Positions 1 to 11,339 of a stretch of 64,000 bases of DNA are shown piece by piece. The notes below the pieces were generated by a model. It was not told the origin of the DNA and did not search any database. It saw nothing but the letters and a program-made list of their open reading frames with translations. Position numbers and translations under genes: made by a program. This DNA comes from Ctenosaura bakeri (lineage: Eukaryota > Chordata > Lepidosauria > Squamata > Iguanidae), in assembly GCA_948474755.1 (NCBI GenBank), contig CAOLHI010000484.1, forward strand, positions 620,001 through 684,000, written 5' to 3'. How positions within the stretch are numbered: the first letter of the stretch is position 1; the number at the start of each line of letters is the position of its first letter.

Positions 1-1530
1 GTTAGATCAGTCTATATTAAATCAGGGGTGGGGATAATATGGTCTGCAGGTTCCATGCAGCATCAGGATCGTTTTGTGAAGCCTCAGATCCCTCTTGGTC
101 ACTTACAATGCTTCCTGTTGTTTTTTTAAAAATACCTACAATGCCTTCAGAAGTATTCTTTCCCTGCTCCCTTGACTTTTTCATGATTGTGTTACCACCT
201 AGAACTGAAATAACATTGATGTACACAAGAAAATCAAAAGCCTGGAAGTGCAAAATGTGGTACTATGACATATAAGTTAAATAAATAAAACAAACCAAGA
301 CTTGCTGGTTGCATAACTAGTAACACTCTTTATCATGACACACCTAAATAAGGTCTGGTGTAACTCCATTCCTTCCAGAAGTCATGTAAGTAAGTGAATA
401 GAATGTCTTTGTGAACAATTCCAATGCCTCATGGTCTCAGATTAAAGACATCTCTTCTAGAAGATCCCAAAGTTTGTTGGAGACTAACTAAACAAATGAA
501 ACAGACTAAACAAACAACATATTGGAGAATAAGGAGCTTTACAAACAAGTCTGGGATAAAGTTGTGCAGAAACAGCAATCTGGGGTGTGTGTTTTTTAAA
601 TTCCCAGCTGTAAACATTCCCTGGACAACTGTTAGATCCTGTTACCATATCCTACAACCCCATTCTGAAGGATGTGCTATTTCCATAATTTAACATATTT
701 ATGGCAGGGAAACATGGTCAAAGGCATGCTGGTTGGAAGAGGGCCAGTTCAGGCTGACTTTAGACATGGCCAGGTCATAAATTCAGAGAGGATTAGGTGG
801 GAAAATCCAGTGCTAATGGATTTGGAAAATCCCCTTTAAGACCTCAGGCTACGTGCACACCTGAATACAATAGAAGGTGAAACTACCCAAGTGAAGCAAT
901 CAGGGGCCATACTGGGAGCCTGCCCTACAGAAATCCTCCCTAGACCCCCTGCCCACCCAGACATTAAAAGATTATCATGACTCCCATCAATGTTTTGTCA
1001 CCTAGAATTAAGACAATCCAGGGTACCTTTTTCAACCCTGTAAGAAAGCAACTTTCTACTTTGTTCAGGGTAAGAAATAGGGTATATAAACCCCAGCTTT
1101 GGCCCCAGCAAATTGTAGTACTTGGACGTAATATGTGGTGTCAAGACCTTTGTTCATTCTTGTTACCCTCAAATGCTGTCTGAGCCATTCTGCTTTAACC
1201 TTCTTCTTCAGACTTTAAATATCACCTTTTCACCCAATCTCTCTCTATGTATCCAACCAACCTTTAACACCTCACTTTCTCATAGCTTTTTATAGTTCTT
1301 GAGGGTGTCTGATTTCTTGTGTGTTTTGGCAATCCAAATAAAATACTCTGTTTAACCTTAAGTTAGTATTAGCATACACAGGTGAAAAGATCCTGCTGTA
1401 ACTTTCCTCTTGTAGGCCTCCTTTGAGCTATAATTCTCCAAATTCTAAGGAGAGGCCTGCATTGTGGGTGGACCTCAAAGTCCCTCCTGTCTTAGGCAAC
1501 AATACCCTTCTTACAACATGCAAAGAGTAT
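1..1530. other. Unrecognised DNA; weak LTR-like signals near 1080-1340
   Basis: No gene or clear repeat family was recognised. A TATATAAA-type box lies near 1082 and an AATAAA signal near 1338, about 255 bases apart on the + strand, which is the spacing expected of an LTR promoter and polyadenylation signal. I could not find paired TG...CA ends or a target duplication, so an LTR is only a possibility. Confidence 0.25.
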
Positions 1531-1961
1531 GGCCCTTTCTGCACCTTACCTTTTTGCGGTGCAGGGGCATGGGGATTGCGCAGCAGCCTCTTGCGAGAGG
1601 CTCTTGTGTCCCCACTGCTTCGCCTCTGCAGCCGCTGCCTGCTCACCAGCAGGCAGCGTGAGGGCTCCTCCTCTTGCTTCTGCAACATAGCCTGGGATTT
1701 TCCCAGGCTGCCCTGGGGCAGGAAGCGTGAGCGCCGTGGCTCCGGAGGCTCTGTACGCAAGGTAAGTGCGTGTGGGACCCTGGAGTAATGCACGCTTGCG
1801 CACTATTTTTGACTACAAGCTGAAAATGAAATAGTGCATGATCGATACCTGCTGGCCCCAGCAGCATCACACAATTGCAAGGACATAATGTGGACCACTC
1901 CTCGCAATTGTGTGACACTCCAGAGGCCCTTTCACATGGCAAATGCCATGCGAAAAAGGCC
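1531..1961. mobile_element. GC-rich inverted-repeat (hAT-like) non-autonomous element, copy A
   Basis: The left end reads GGCCCTTTCTGCACC and the right end, read on the other strand, reads AGGCCTTTTTCGCATGGC, so the two ends are imperfect inverted repeats. The interior is CpG-rich and collinear with the copies at 17235, 35909 and 43424: a shared segment AGGTAAGTGCGTGTGGG, then short internal hairpins. No transposase is encoded. Assignment to hAT is inferred from the ends. No convincing 8-bp duplication is seen. The open frames across it on both strands are by-products of its GC content. Confidence 0.6.
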
Positions 1962-1974
1962 TATGACTCAACTA

Positions 1975-2464
1975 TGACTGTCCTTAGAGAAGACCATCCA
2001 CCAAGACTCAGTTATGTGAATAAGAAGGGAATTTGTCAGAGGAGCAATCAAGAAGCCCAGTTTACTTCCAAAAGAGCTATAGCAATCTGTAAGTGAGATG
2101 AGAGAAATTGTCCAGGGGATGAGTATCACTGGAGACTCCATAGACCTGGGTTTATGGAAGAGTGGTGAGAAGACAGTCTTAACTAAAGCAAACCCATATC
2201 AAGATTCATTTGAAGTTTGCAAAAAGACATGTGAGAGATATAGCAGATCTTGGAAAGGGTTTTCTGAGCTGAAGGGACCACAATTTAACCTTTTGACCTT
2301 GCTGCAAAACATTATCTGTGGTGCAAAGCCAACAGTGTTCACTGTCCTGAGAAAAACCATTCTTATGTTGAAATGTGCTGGTGGCTGCATGTTTTGGAGA
2401 TACTTTTCCTTAGTAGAGGTGGGAAAACTCATGAGAATGAATAGAGTCAAATACAGGCAATTCT
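1975..2464 (+). pseudogene. Tc1/mariner transposase remnant, 5' part
   Basis: This stretch resembles the first two thirds of a Tc1-type transposase gene. The order is typical of the family: a helix-turn-helix region near the start (about 1975-2150), then the part leading to the catalytic core, ending in a segment that translates to CAGGCMFWRYFS (about 2379-2414), equivalent to the usual GGGS(I/V)M(V/L)WG block. The WSDE-type aspartate block has decayed. The frame is open only in pieces, so it cannot make an active DDE transposase. It stops abruptly at the L1 insertion at 2465 and resumes, collinear, at 9193. No terminal inverted repeats were found. Confidence 0.75.
2450..2464. repeat. L1 target-site duplication, left copy
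   Basis: The 15 bases AATACAGGCAATTCT are repeated exactly at 9178-9192, on the far side of the L1. They lie in the Tc1 transposase remnant, and only one copy belongs to the Tc1 reading, as expected for a target-primed insertion. Confidence 0.93.
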
Positions 2465-4072
2465 GACTTCCAGCCGCATGGTGGACGTGAGACAGAGTCC
2501 GGAGTAGCGCTGCGCAACTTTGAACCCCCACCTGAAGGTATCCAGCTGGATTAAGTCCATCTAACTCCAACTAGCTATCCCCTCGGTAAGGGGGATGCGG
2601 AAGAGGTCTGAAGGGGATCCCTAAAGTCGCACTGAGCCTTCTCCAAAAGGAGAAAGAGTGGGGGTGCGCAGGATCGCAAGACCGCAACGAGACCTCCAGG
2701 ATTGCCACGTTAGCAACACAAGTGCCTCCACTGCCTTTTAAACCAAGACTTCAGTAAGGTGATCATTAGAAAGCCCGATTTGGATTACAAACACGTAAGA
2801 TCGCAAGAGGAACGTACCTGCTTCAAAGAGAGTAAGCTGCTGGGAAGATCCAGAGGACTGTAAGAGGGAGAACAATGGAGGATTTCTTAAAGGGACAGTT
2901 CAATTGGTGAGTGTGCTGATTTCAATTTCCTTTTCTTTGGAGGCTAACATTACAGATTAAATTGACATTGTGCATTGGACATTGAAGGTTGGTGCAAGAC
3001 TTATTTTTTGATAAAAACTGAAGAGTAAATCTCTCCTTTTTTCTTTTTATAAGAGACTAATGTGTGGAGGTTGCAAACTTTTAAGTCTGCATATGGAGAT
3101 GCCAAATATGGAGTGACTTTGTTTTACTTGGATTGCATCTCACATTTTACTTGGACTTATCATTCTGATTTTGGGGTTTTAAGAGGAGAATCCACGCTTT
3201 GAATTGTTGCTGCAGCTGTGACTGGATTGCTTAAAACTGGCACTAGGAACTGATTTAAAACTGACAATGCTGATGAACTTAAGACTTTCAAGGACTGAGG
3301 GATTTTCTTTTTTTATTGTGTATTAATCCTTCTCTTTTAAATTGCCTATTGGAATATTCAATTGACTGTTTTTTGTGGATTAATGAATGGAAGAATTATA
3401 TAAAAAGACTGTGGAATATGACTTGGAATATGATTGACTTTTATGGTTTGAACTGAACTGAAATGAACTGATAGAATTTTGAATTGGATATATTACTTTG
3501 GATTTTTGCCCTGCAAGATTTTTTATTTTTAAACGGAGTTTAATGGACTTGGAATTTTGGACATTGATGAGTTTGAAAACAGACAACGGAGGGGACATTT
3601 GGTGGTAGATTCAGACTGAAGTCGATTTCCCATGCTTGTTTTGTCTCTGAAGACAGGCCAGAGAACAGCAGACTCTCCTCCTACGCAGAAAGCGGTTTGA
3701 ATTTGCAGCTGGCATTTGAGGCTCTGAATACTGTGTGATTAGAAAAGGCTTTTAAGGCCTGAAAAATACATTTGGGAGGAGGAGTCGGGATTGCTAAAGG
3801 GAAATCAATTTCTTATCATTTACTTTTTGATTTGATCATTTAATCTGAGCATTCATTATTGTATATAAATTTAGTATTTTATTAACATTACTTAAAATAA
3901 CTGATTATATTTGTACATCTTGGATTTAAGATTGCTTACAACTAAAGTTTATTGTTTGTACAAGTGTATGTTTCAGTGAAGGTGTCAGGTTAACAAGTTT
4001 TGTAAAACTGTAGCTACAGGTAAGGGAGAAGGAAGATTTGCAAAGGACAAAAAATTATTTTTTTAAAGTTCA
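2465..4072 (+). promoter_or_regulatory. L1 5' leader with internal promoter region
   Basis: About 1.6 kb precede the ORF1 start. The first 430 bases are relatively rich in G, C and CpG, and the rest is AT-rich with no long open frame. L1 elements carry an internal promoter at the 5' end; the CpG-richer start fits that, but no binding site was identified individually. Confidence 0.6.
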
Positions 4073-5110
4073 ATGGATCAAAGAACAAGGAAAGCCACAG
4101 CAGCAGCAGCATCCGCTGTAACTAAGACTACCCAACCAATAAGAAGAACATCTGTGGATACATCCCAGAAACCCCCAGACAGTATGCAACAGATGATGGA
4201 GGAATTAAAGAACATTAGAGGAAACATAAAAAAAGATAGAGACAGACATCAGGCAGGATTTAAAGGAAACAAGGAAAGAAATGAGAATAGATATGAAACA
4301 TGAGATTGAAAAGCTTGGAAAGAAGCTGGAAACTTTGACTAAGGATGTCTCCAAGGTAAAGACATAGACTAAAGAGATAAAGGAGCAAGTTAAACAAGTA
4401 CAAACTGAAATGACGGAGGTGAAGGGGAAACAACAGGAAGAAGAACTTCAAACATTGCACCAGGAATTGAGATATTGCGAAAGATGCCTTCGCTTTTGAG
4501 GAGTTCCTGATTCAAATATGGAAGACCTATATGGAAAAATGATCCCGGCTTTGGTAGAATTTTTAGACATAGATGAAGATAAAATGGAGATGCATATTGA
4601 TAGAATGTTCAGAGTTGCCTCCAGAACGGTGAGAGAAAGAAAACTTCCAAGAGATATAATAATAACCTTCAACCGGACCGCCACTAGAGATAAAATTTTA
4701 CAACGTAGCTATGAAGGAACATTAAAGGTGGAAGATAAAGATGTAAATTTTTTTAAAGACATACTATTTCAAATCCTTAAGAAGAACAGGACTACAAACC
4801 TTTGGCCAATTTATTGATGAAACATGAAATAAATTACAGATGGGAAAAGACCGAGGACATCTCTTTTAACTATAAACAGCAACATTACAGAATTAACTTG
4901 GTCTTTAAGGCCAAAGAAATGATGGAAAGATTGAAGAAGGATTTTCAGAAGACACCAGAACTAGACAAAGACAATGAACAACAAACTTCAGAAGAAGGAA
5001 GAGAAATACAGAGGCAAGAAGAAGAGGTTGAAGACTTATCTAGACAAGCATTGGATTCAGAGCAAGAAATGGAAGAGGAAGGAGAGCTTGCAGGAGAGAC
5101 ATTACAGTAA
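4073..5110 (+). pseudogene. L1 ORF1 (RNA-binding chaperone protein), broken
   Basis: ORF1p binds L1 RNA as a trimer and helps reverse transcription. The frame from ATG 4073 to TAA 5108-5110 covers about 346 codons, close to the usual 330-360. In order: a basic, Ala/Thr-rich start; a heptad-type coiled coil (about 4280-4475, with segments such as EIEKLGKKLETL); an RRM-like domain (about 4490-4750); a C-terminal domain (about 4800-4930); and a Glu-rich tail (about 4960-5107). Breaks: a frameshift near 4240-4255, an in-frame TAG at 4365-4367, a TGA at 4497-4499 in the RRM entry where RFRGVP is normal (CGA to TGA would explain it), and a frameshift near 4770-4805. The acidic C-terminal tail is unlike mammalian L1. 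Non-functional. Confidence 0.85.
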
Positions 5111-5154
5111 AAACAGGATAGGATTGCATAAATTTAATTAATAAAACAGAAAAA

Positions 5155-8100
5155 ATGGAGCTCAAAATATATACTTGCAACTTTAAAGGATTTAACTCAG
5201 AATATAAAAGAAGACAAATTTTCCATCATCTGGAAAAGCAAAAATTGGATGTAATTTGTTTACAAGAAGTCTGAATAAGAACCCAAGATTTGAAATACAT
5301 ATGGAATCCTAAACTAGGTAGTTGCTTTGTGGCTACAATTGATCAGAAGAAAAGAGGTGTACTGATATATGTGAATTCAAGATATGGTGCGCAAATAAAA
5401 TTTCAAGATAAAAATGGACGTTATCTTGCGGTTGAAACTGATACAAAACAAGACAAGATATTAATAGTAGGAATATATGCACCTAATGGAGCTAAAGGAG
5501 AATTCTTTCCTAAAATAAATGCTGAAATACAAAGATATGTACAGGATACAGGCAACTCAAGTGTGGTGGTTCTTGGAGACTTTAATGGAGTAGTGAATCC
5601 TACAGTGGACAGAGCAATGGAAAAACTGATACCGCAAAATAATGGAAAGCTACCCAAAAGTTTTTTTCCAGATGATGGATGATTTAGAGTTATATGACGT
5701 TTGGAGATATAAGAATGGACAATTAGATGGATACACTTTTTTTTCAGACAGACACAAATCTATGTCTAGAATTGATATGATATTGGCAACTAAAGAGTTA
5801 CTTTTGAAGACACATGAAATAGACAGTCCTCCGAATTTGTGTTCAAATCATTTTCCGTTACAAGTGACCTTTAAAGTCATGAGCAGAGAGAGGACATGGA
5901 GGATCAATGAAGAGATTTTAAACAAGGAAAAGTACATTGAAAAAGCAAAAACAAAGTTAATTAACTATTTTAATGAAAACATGACACCTGAATTGCCTAT
6001 GAAGACAATATGGGATGCAAGTAAAGCAGTGATGCGTGGGAATTTTATCAGATGGTCTGCTGAAATCAATAAGGAAAGGAAGCGTACAGAAGAAAGGATC
6101 CTGGGGAATATGAAAGAATTGGAGAAACAGATGAGGAAAAATCTGACAGATAATACTACAAGACAAAAGCTCAAGGTGTGTCAAGTAGAATTGAATCAGT
6201 TAAATTTGAGAGAAATAGAACAACAGATGCGTAGACTGAAACACACTTCTTTTGAACAGGCAAATAAACCTTCAAAACTTTTGGCCAATTTATTGCAGAA
6301 AAGAAGATCAAGAAATATAATAACAGAGATTACAACAAAGAAGGGAAAGACAACAAAGCAAGAGGAGATAAAACAAGCATTCTGTTCTTATTACACAAAA
6401 TTACTAAGTAATATATCCTTGAAAAAAAATCAAAGAGAATTGGAAGAATACTTGGAGAGGAAGAATAAAATTAGATTTTCAGAAGAACAGAGAGAGACAC
6501 TAAACAAATCAGTTTCGATGATGGAGATAGTAGAAGCTATCAGGAACACAAAGAATGATAAATCCCCAGGACCCGATGGTTTTACAGCAAAGTATTATAA
6601 AGTCTTGGAACATGAACTCTCAACTCCACTGCAAGCAACAATAAATGAGATTAAGAAGGACAGCATACCAGAAACATGGAAAGTAGTCTTGATCCCAAAA
6701 GAAGGAAGAGACATAATGGATGTAAAGAATTACAGACCCATCTCATCATTAACCACGGACTATAAGATTTTCGCCGCTATTTTGGCAGAGAGACTTAAAA
6801 AAGTACTTCAAGAACATATTCATGAAGACCAGAATGGCTTTTTGCCTAAGAGAATGATGCATGACAATATCAGGACAGTTTTAAATATAATTGAATACTA
6901 CGAAAAACACAATGAAAGAAAGCTAGAAATGGTATTTGTCGATGCAGAAAAGGCATTTGATATGATCAATTGGTCATTTTTGAAGACAACTATTAAGCAA
7001 GCACAAGTGGGAGAAAAATTAATTTCATGGATACTCTCAACAAATATACTCAATATACTCTCAACAAATGGCAAGACTAATTATAAATGGAGAACATACC
7101 AAACAGATTGAAGTATTGAGAGGAACAAGGCAGGGGTGCCCTTTATCACCTTTGTTATTTATTCTGACATTAGAAATACTTAATGATGATATAAGAGAAG
7201 ATGAGGCAATAAGAGAAGTCCAGATAAAGAAATTTCAATATAAACTTAAAGCCTTTGCACATGATTTGGTACTCTTTTTGGATGATCTCCTCAAGAGTGC
7301 TGAAAGATTGATGGAAACTATTCAAGAGTATGGAGATTACTCCGATTTCAAGATTAATAAGGAAAAAACAGTGTATATAACAAAAAACGTGAGGGAGAAA
7401 GAAGAGGCTGAATTCAAACAAATTACAGGATTTAATAAAGGACAGAAAGCTAAATATTTAGGAGTTTGGATTACACAAAGAAACAATGAATTGTACCATA
7501 ACAACTATGATAAAAAATGGAAGGAGATAACTCAAGATTTGGAAAAATGTACTCAATTAAAAATATCCTTCCTGGGATGGATATCAGTGATAAAAATGAA
7601 TGTTCTTCCAAAAATGAACTATCTTTTCCAAAATGTGCCTATTATAACAAATATCAAACCCTTCGTTCAATGGAAGAGGGACATAATTAAATTTATATGG
7701 CAGGGGAAGAAACCAAGAATCAAATGGAGAATTATGACGAACATAACAGTAAGAAGTGGTTTAGGCTTGCCGGACTTACAAGCATACTATAAGGCAGCGG
7801 CATTCACTTGGATAAAAGACTGGATAAATCTTCAAAATTCAAGAATGCTGGCGTTAGAGGGAGCAGATTTAAGAATGGGATGGCATGCCTATATGTTTTA
7901 TGGAAAAGCAGCAGTAGACAAAGATTTTATGCATCATTTTGTAAGGAAATCGCTACTTAAAATATGGACTGACTACAAGAAGAAGAATATAAGACAGTTA
8001 CCTAATTTGGTTTCCCTGCAAGAAGCCTTTTTTGGGAGATGGAAAGATACAGACAAATGGTTACAGTATGAAGACTTATTAGAAACAACAGAAGATTCCG

Positions 8101-8912
8101 GTGTGAAGATGAAATCAAGAAAGAAATTGGAAACTGAAGGAATAAAATTAAACTGGTTTCCCTACAGACAGCTAAAGGAAAGACTTCAAATGGATGTACA
8201 AACCTATGGAATACAGCAAAAGGAACAAATTCATTTACTGAGAATTTTTAGAGAAAATCCACCACATTTATTAGCATACTTGTATAAAGAAATTTTACAC
8301 CAAGAATGCGAGGAGGAGACAGTTAAAGCAGTACTGATACAATGGGCACAAAATGTTGGACATCCAATACAGTTAGAATGGTGGGAACAGAGTTGGCAAC
8401 GGACACAGAAATTCACTGCTGCTCAAAACTTAAAAGAAAATTACTACAAACTATTTCATAGATGGTACATGACACCAGAAAAACTAAAGACAATTTACAA
8501 GACGGGTACAGGTCAATGTTGGAAATGTCAAGAGAACTCTGGCACACTATTTCACATGTGGTGGTCATGTCCCAGAGCACAAAAATACTGGAAAGAAATA
8601 CATAAGAAAATAAGTTCAATTTTGAAGATTCAATTCGGGATGACACCTGAATTCTACTCGTTAAACATGACACATATATTAGATGGAATGTCAGCCAAGA
8701 AATATTGGAGAATAATATTATACATGGTGACGACGGCCCGCATTGAGTACGCACGACTTTGGAAAAATGAAACTACACCTACTACTGAACAGTGGTGGAC
8801 AACTTTTATGGAAAATAGAAATGTGGACATACTTACACAAAGATTAAAAGGGAAATCAGATGAAGACATTAATAAAGAGTGGAAGACTGTTACAGATTTG
8901 GGTTGGGTGTAG
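5155..8912 (+). pseudogene. L1 ORF2 (endonuclease and reverse transcriptase), broken
   Basis: ORF2p nicks target DNA and reverse-transcribes L1 RNA. From ATG 5155 to TAG 8910-8912 there are about 1,250 codons, the normal length. The endonuclease (about 5155-5880) shows LQEV, GDFNG and SRIDMIL, but the SDH motif reads SNH at 5843-5851, changing a catalytic Asp. The reverse transcriptase (about 6480-7700) shows DKSPGPDGF, NYRPIS, DAEKAFD and RQGCPLSP; the FADD box reads FAHD, with CAT at 7260-7262 in place of an Asp codon. A C-terminal Cys/His motif is present (CWKC...H...C, about 8517-8570). Breaks: TGA at 5272-5274, a frameshift near the T7 run at 5661-5667, and a frameshift near 7045-7070 beside a local duplication. 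The segment 7068-8909 remains open for 614 codons. Confidence 0.92.
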
Positions 8913-9177
8913 ACAGAAGGCAATACATATTTCATGATATCAATTACTATACAGGTTAATAATCAATGAAATATCATGTAGCAAGTAAAGTAGAGATATA
9001 GAGCAGGAACTAACAAATTATAGGTTATTAACATTTTATTGTGATACATGGTATAATAAATAGAGGGAATATTAATAATTGTAATCCAGAAAGAAAAGGA
9101 AGAAGGAATAACATTGCATGTACACATTGCAGTAATAATTGTTTATTTGTTGAAATTTGAATAAAATTATTTTAAAA
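8913..9177 (+). other. L1 3' untranslated region and A-rich tail
   Basis: A 265-base AT-rich segment runs from the ORF2 stop to the target duplication. It ends in AATAAAATTATTTTAAAAAA, so the tail is short and impure. No mammalian-type G-rich tract is visible. Confidence 0.75.
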
Positions 9178-9192
9178 AATACAGGCAATTCT
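9178..9192. repeat. L1 target-site duplication, right copy
   Basis: Exact 15-base match to 2450-2464, directly after the A-rich L1 tail. Confidence 0.93.
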
Positions 9193-9620
9193 AGAGGAAA
9201 ATGTGTTTCAGTTTGCAGTGAAACCTGCAGCTGGGATGGAGGTATACCTTCCACCAGTACAATGACTTCAGCACATAGCCAAAGGAGCACAGGAGTGGAT
9301 AAAAGCAAATATTAGAATTTCTTAGAATGACCCAGTCAAAATCCAGACCTCAATCCAATTGAGAATCAGTGGCAAGACACTGAAGTTGCTGTTCACCGAT
9401 GGCCTCCATCCAACTTGACAGAACTAGAGCAATTTTGCCAAAGAAGAATGGAAAAAAAATTGCAGGACTCAAAGGGATAAAGCTGAAGAGATTTACTCAC
9501 CCAAACTCACAGCTATAATTTCTTGCAAAGGTGCTTCTATTGAGTTTTGACTCATGTGGGTGAACGTTTATGAAACAAACAAATGCCAGTTTATTTTTGT
9601 TTACTTAGCTTTTCTGCCAC
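9193..9620 (+). pseudogene. Tc1/mariner transposase remnant, 3' part
   Basis: The sequence continues the Tc1 reading interrupted at 2464. The bases at 9342-9371 translate to PDLNPIENQW, the motif that carries the third catalytic acidic residue region of Tc1-type transposases. Downstream come the usual C-terminal segment and the stretch that follows it (about 9380-9600), including TTGAGTTTTGACTCATGTGG, typical of the 3' side of these elements. Stops and shifts break the frame. The 3' inverted repeat was not identified; a purine-rich tract begins at 9624. Confidence 0.8.
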
Positions 9621-9623
9621 AGT

Positions 9624-9660
9624 AAAAAAAGAAAAGAAAAAAAAGAAAAGAAAAGAAAAG
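9624..9660 (+). repeat. Purine-rich simple repeat (AAAAG)n
   Basis: An uninterrupted A/G run with AAAAG periodicity at the 3' edge of the Tc1 remnant. Confidence 0.85.
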
Positions 9661-10712
9661 CACCTTGGTTGTGTTTAGAATCTTGTGTACACCAAATGGT
9701 AATAATGCCACCTGAATTGAATTCTAGGTTCTAACCCGTATGGAAAAATCAAAAGGAGGTGAATATTTCTGGAAGGCACTTTAAAATAAGAATTACCACT
9801 CTTGGAAGTTCCCAGAAGTGTTGATTCTCATTTAAAACAACATGTGCCCTGCTGTGTCAGGTTTTGCTTCCCCCAGTTGTTATTGATGTTGTTGTTTTCC
9901 AAATCCTAAATAAAATTTTAGTCACTTCCAATTTTGGGGGAGAAATAGTATAGTCCATAGCAGTTTCTAAGGGCTGGTAATATGTTCCCACACCCCGAAT
10001 GCATGTTCAGCAGAGTTTTCCCCCCTCATTTTTATGGGGCATGCAATCTTTTGCAGAATTAAAACAATGTCATAAGTAGAGAGCAAACATATTTAGTTTG
10101 GATGCAATTCATCTTTCTTCCCATTTCTACCTTTTCTTTGCTTTTCTCTCTTTTATCAAGGCCAGAATAGCTGTTGACAAGGTTAGCCTTCAAGCTACCT
10201 AATGACAACAAAAATACTTTCAAGGGTTTATAAGGTTGTGCATACACTTCTGATGTGTCAACTTTAAAAGTTTCAGGGAAAAGTTTCTTTTGGTGCCCTT
10301 TCAGTGTTATGGCTATAGCCCATAGTGGGGGAAAAGATGTACTGGAAACAAATGATTGCCGCCTTCTTTCCTATGGTCTTCTGTGCCAATTAAAGATTTG
10401 ACAGTTGTGGGTGTACAATTGGACCGATTTCTAGCCTTGTTGCTTTTTTGATACATCTTTGCACACCTAGAGGGAATAGAAAAACTCTTTGCAAGGTATT
10501 TTTAAGGTCCTAATTGCCATCATTCCGGTAGGGAGCTCTGGAAGGCAGGGGATCACACTGTAAACTCACAAACATACACACAAAACAAAAGAGAAGATCA
10601 TCCCATGATGTAGCCACAAATTCTGCAGACCTACAGGAGCATTTATAGGAACAGTTTTCTATTCAGGGGCTGGTGCAGAGCTGGGTATTGTATATATCAA
10701 AGTGATATTTAG
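9661..10712. other. Unrecognised single-copy-like DNA
   Basis: No gene, repeat family or RNA gene recognised. Open frames here are short and without known motifs. Confidence 0.5.
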
Positions 10713-10720
10713 CTCTAAGG

Positions 10721-11026
10721 CAGAGCTTTCCAAATTTTCACCTTGATGACACACTTTTGTAAACATGCATCATTTCGCAACACAGTAATTCAGTTTTACT
10801 AGCAAACCAGAGGTTAAACTAACCCCTTATAAGAGATACAGACACATACATAAATTGTAATAACAAAGTGTATGGGGACACAACATATCTCATGTAAACC
10901 TTTCATATATTTTTAAAGATATATGATTTATAAATAATAACATACATTTCCAAGATTGTAGGAGACACACCTACACACTTCAGGCAACACACTAACGTGT
11001 CATGGCACACCATTTGGAAAGCCCTG
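10721..11026. mobile_element. Short hAT MITE with 8-bp target duplication
   Basis: A 306-base AT-rich element with ends CAGAGCTTTCCAAA and, read on the other strand, CAGGGCTTTCCAAA. It is flanked by an exact 8-bp duplication CTCTAAGG (10713-10720 and 11027-11034). CAGRG ends with 8-bp duplications are hallmarks of the hAT superfamily. There is no coding capacity, so it was moved by a transposase made elsewhere. Confidence 0.9.
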
Positions 11027-11067
11027 CTCTAAGGTCTATTGGGCCGAGGAATTTTCCAACCAGAGGT

Positions 11068-11190
11068 GGGTTTGTTGTTAATTGTATCAAGTCAACTTTT
11101 ACTTGTGGCAACCCTATGAACAAGGGACTTCCAAGACACCCTGTTATCAACAGTTCTGCTGAAATCCTGCAAACTCAGGGCTGTGGCTTT
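11068..11190 (+). repeat. Interspersed repeat fragment (same family as 50441)
   Basis: The segment (AAGTCAA...CTTRTGGCAACCCTATGAA..., then CCAAGACACC and GGGCTGTGGCTTTCTTG) matches the one at 50441-50600 in order and orientation. It looks like a non-LTR retrotransposon-derived dispersed repeat, but I cannot name the clade. At its right edge an 18-19 base inverted repeat (11200-11218 and 11241-11258) could form a hairpin. Confidence 0.5.
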
Positions 11191-11339
11191 CTTGCAAGGC
11201 CGGCTGCAGTGCAGAAGGAAAGAGCATGTCCCTTGCACTCCCTTCTGCAAGCAGCCGGTTGGGTGTGGAAGGAAGTGTTGGGGGCACTCTCTCATCCTGG
11301 CAGAGGCCTTGCTGGGATGATTCCCAGATGACAGCAGAG

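Larger units (their letters stand above)
2465..9177 (+). mobile_element. Near full-length L1 LINE retrotransposon, inactive
   Basis: A complete L1 layout is visible: a 1.6-kb leader, ORF1 (4073-5110), a short spacer, ORF2 (5155-8912), a 265-base 3' region and an A-rich end. It is flanked by a perfect 15-bp duplication and lies inside a Tc1/mariner copy. L1 elements copy themselves through RNA, using the ORF2 endonuclease to nick the target and the reverse transcriptase to prime on it. Both ORFs have stops and frame breaks, and two catalytic residues of ORF2 are changed, so this copy cannot move by itself. The 5' end seems complete or nearly so, since the leader is long and starts with the CpG-containing segment usual for L1 promoters. 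Confidence 0.92.

Noticed and set aside
690..1400. Possible LTR with TATA box and AATAAA
   Set aside because: Spacing is suggestive, but no TG...CA ends, no duplication and no similarity to the LTRs found elsewhere in the window.
1423..1803. Overlapping open frames of 85-121 codons on both strands
   Set aside because: They lie in a GC-rich inverted-repeat element repeated elsewhere, have no known domain, and open frames on both strands are expected where stop codons are rare.
4260..4684. Open frames on the - strand across L1 ORF1
   Set aside because: Shadows of the + strand L1 coding sequence; Leu/Phe-rich because of A-rich sense codons.
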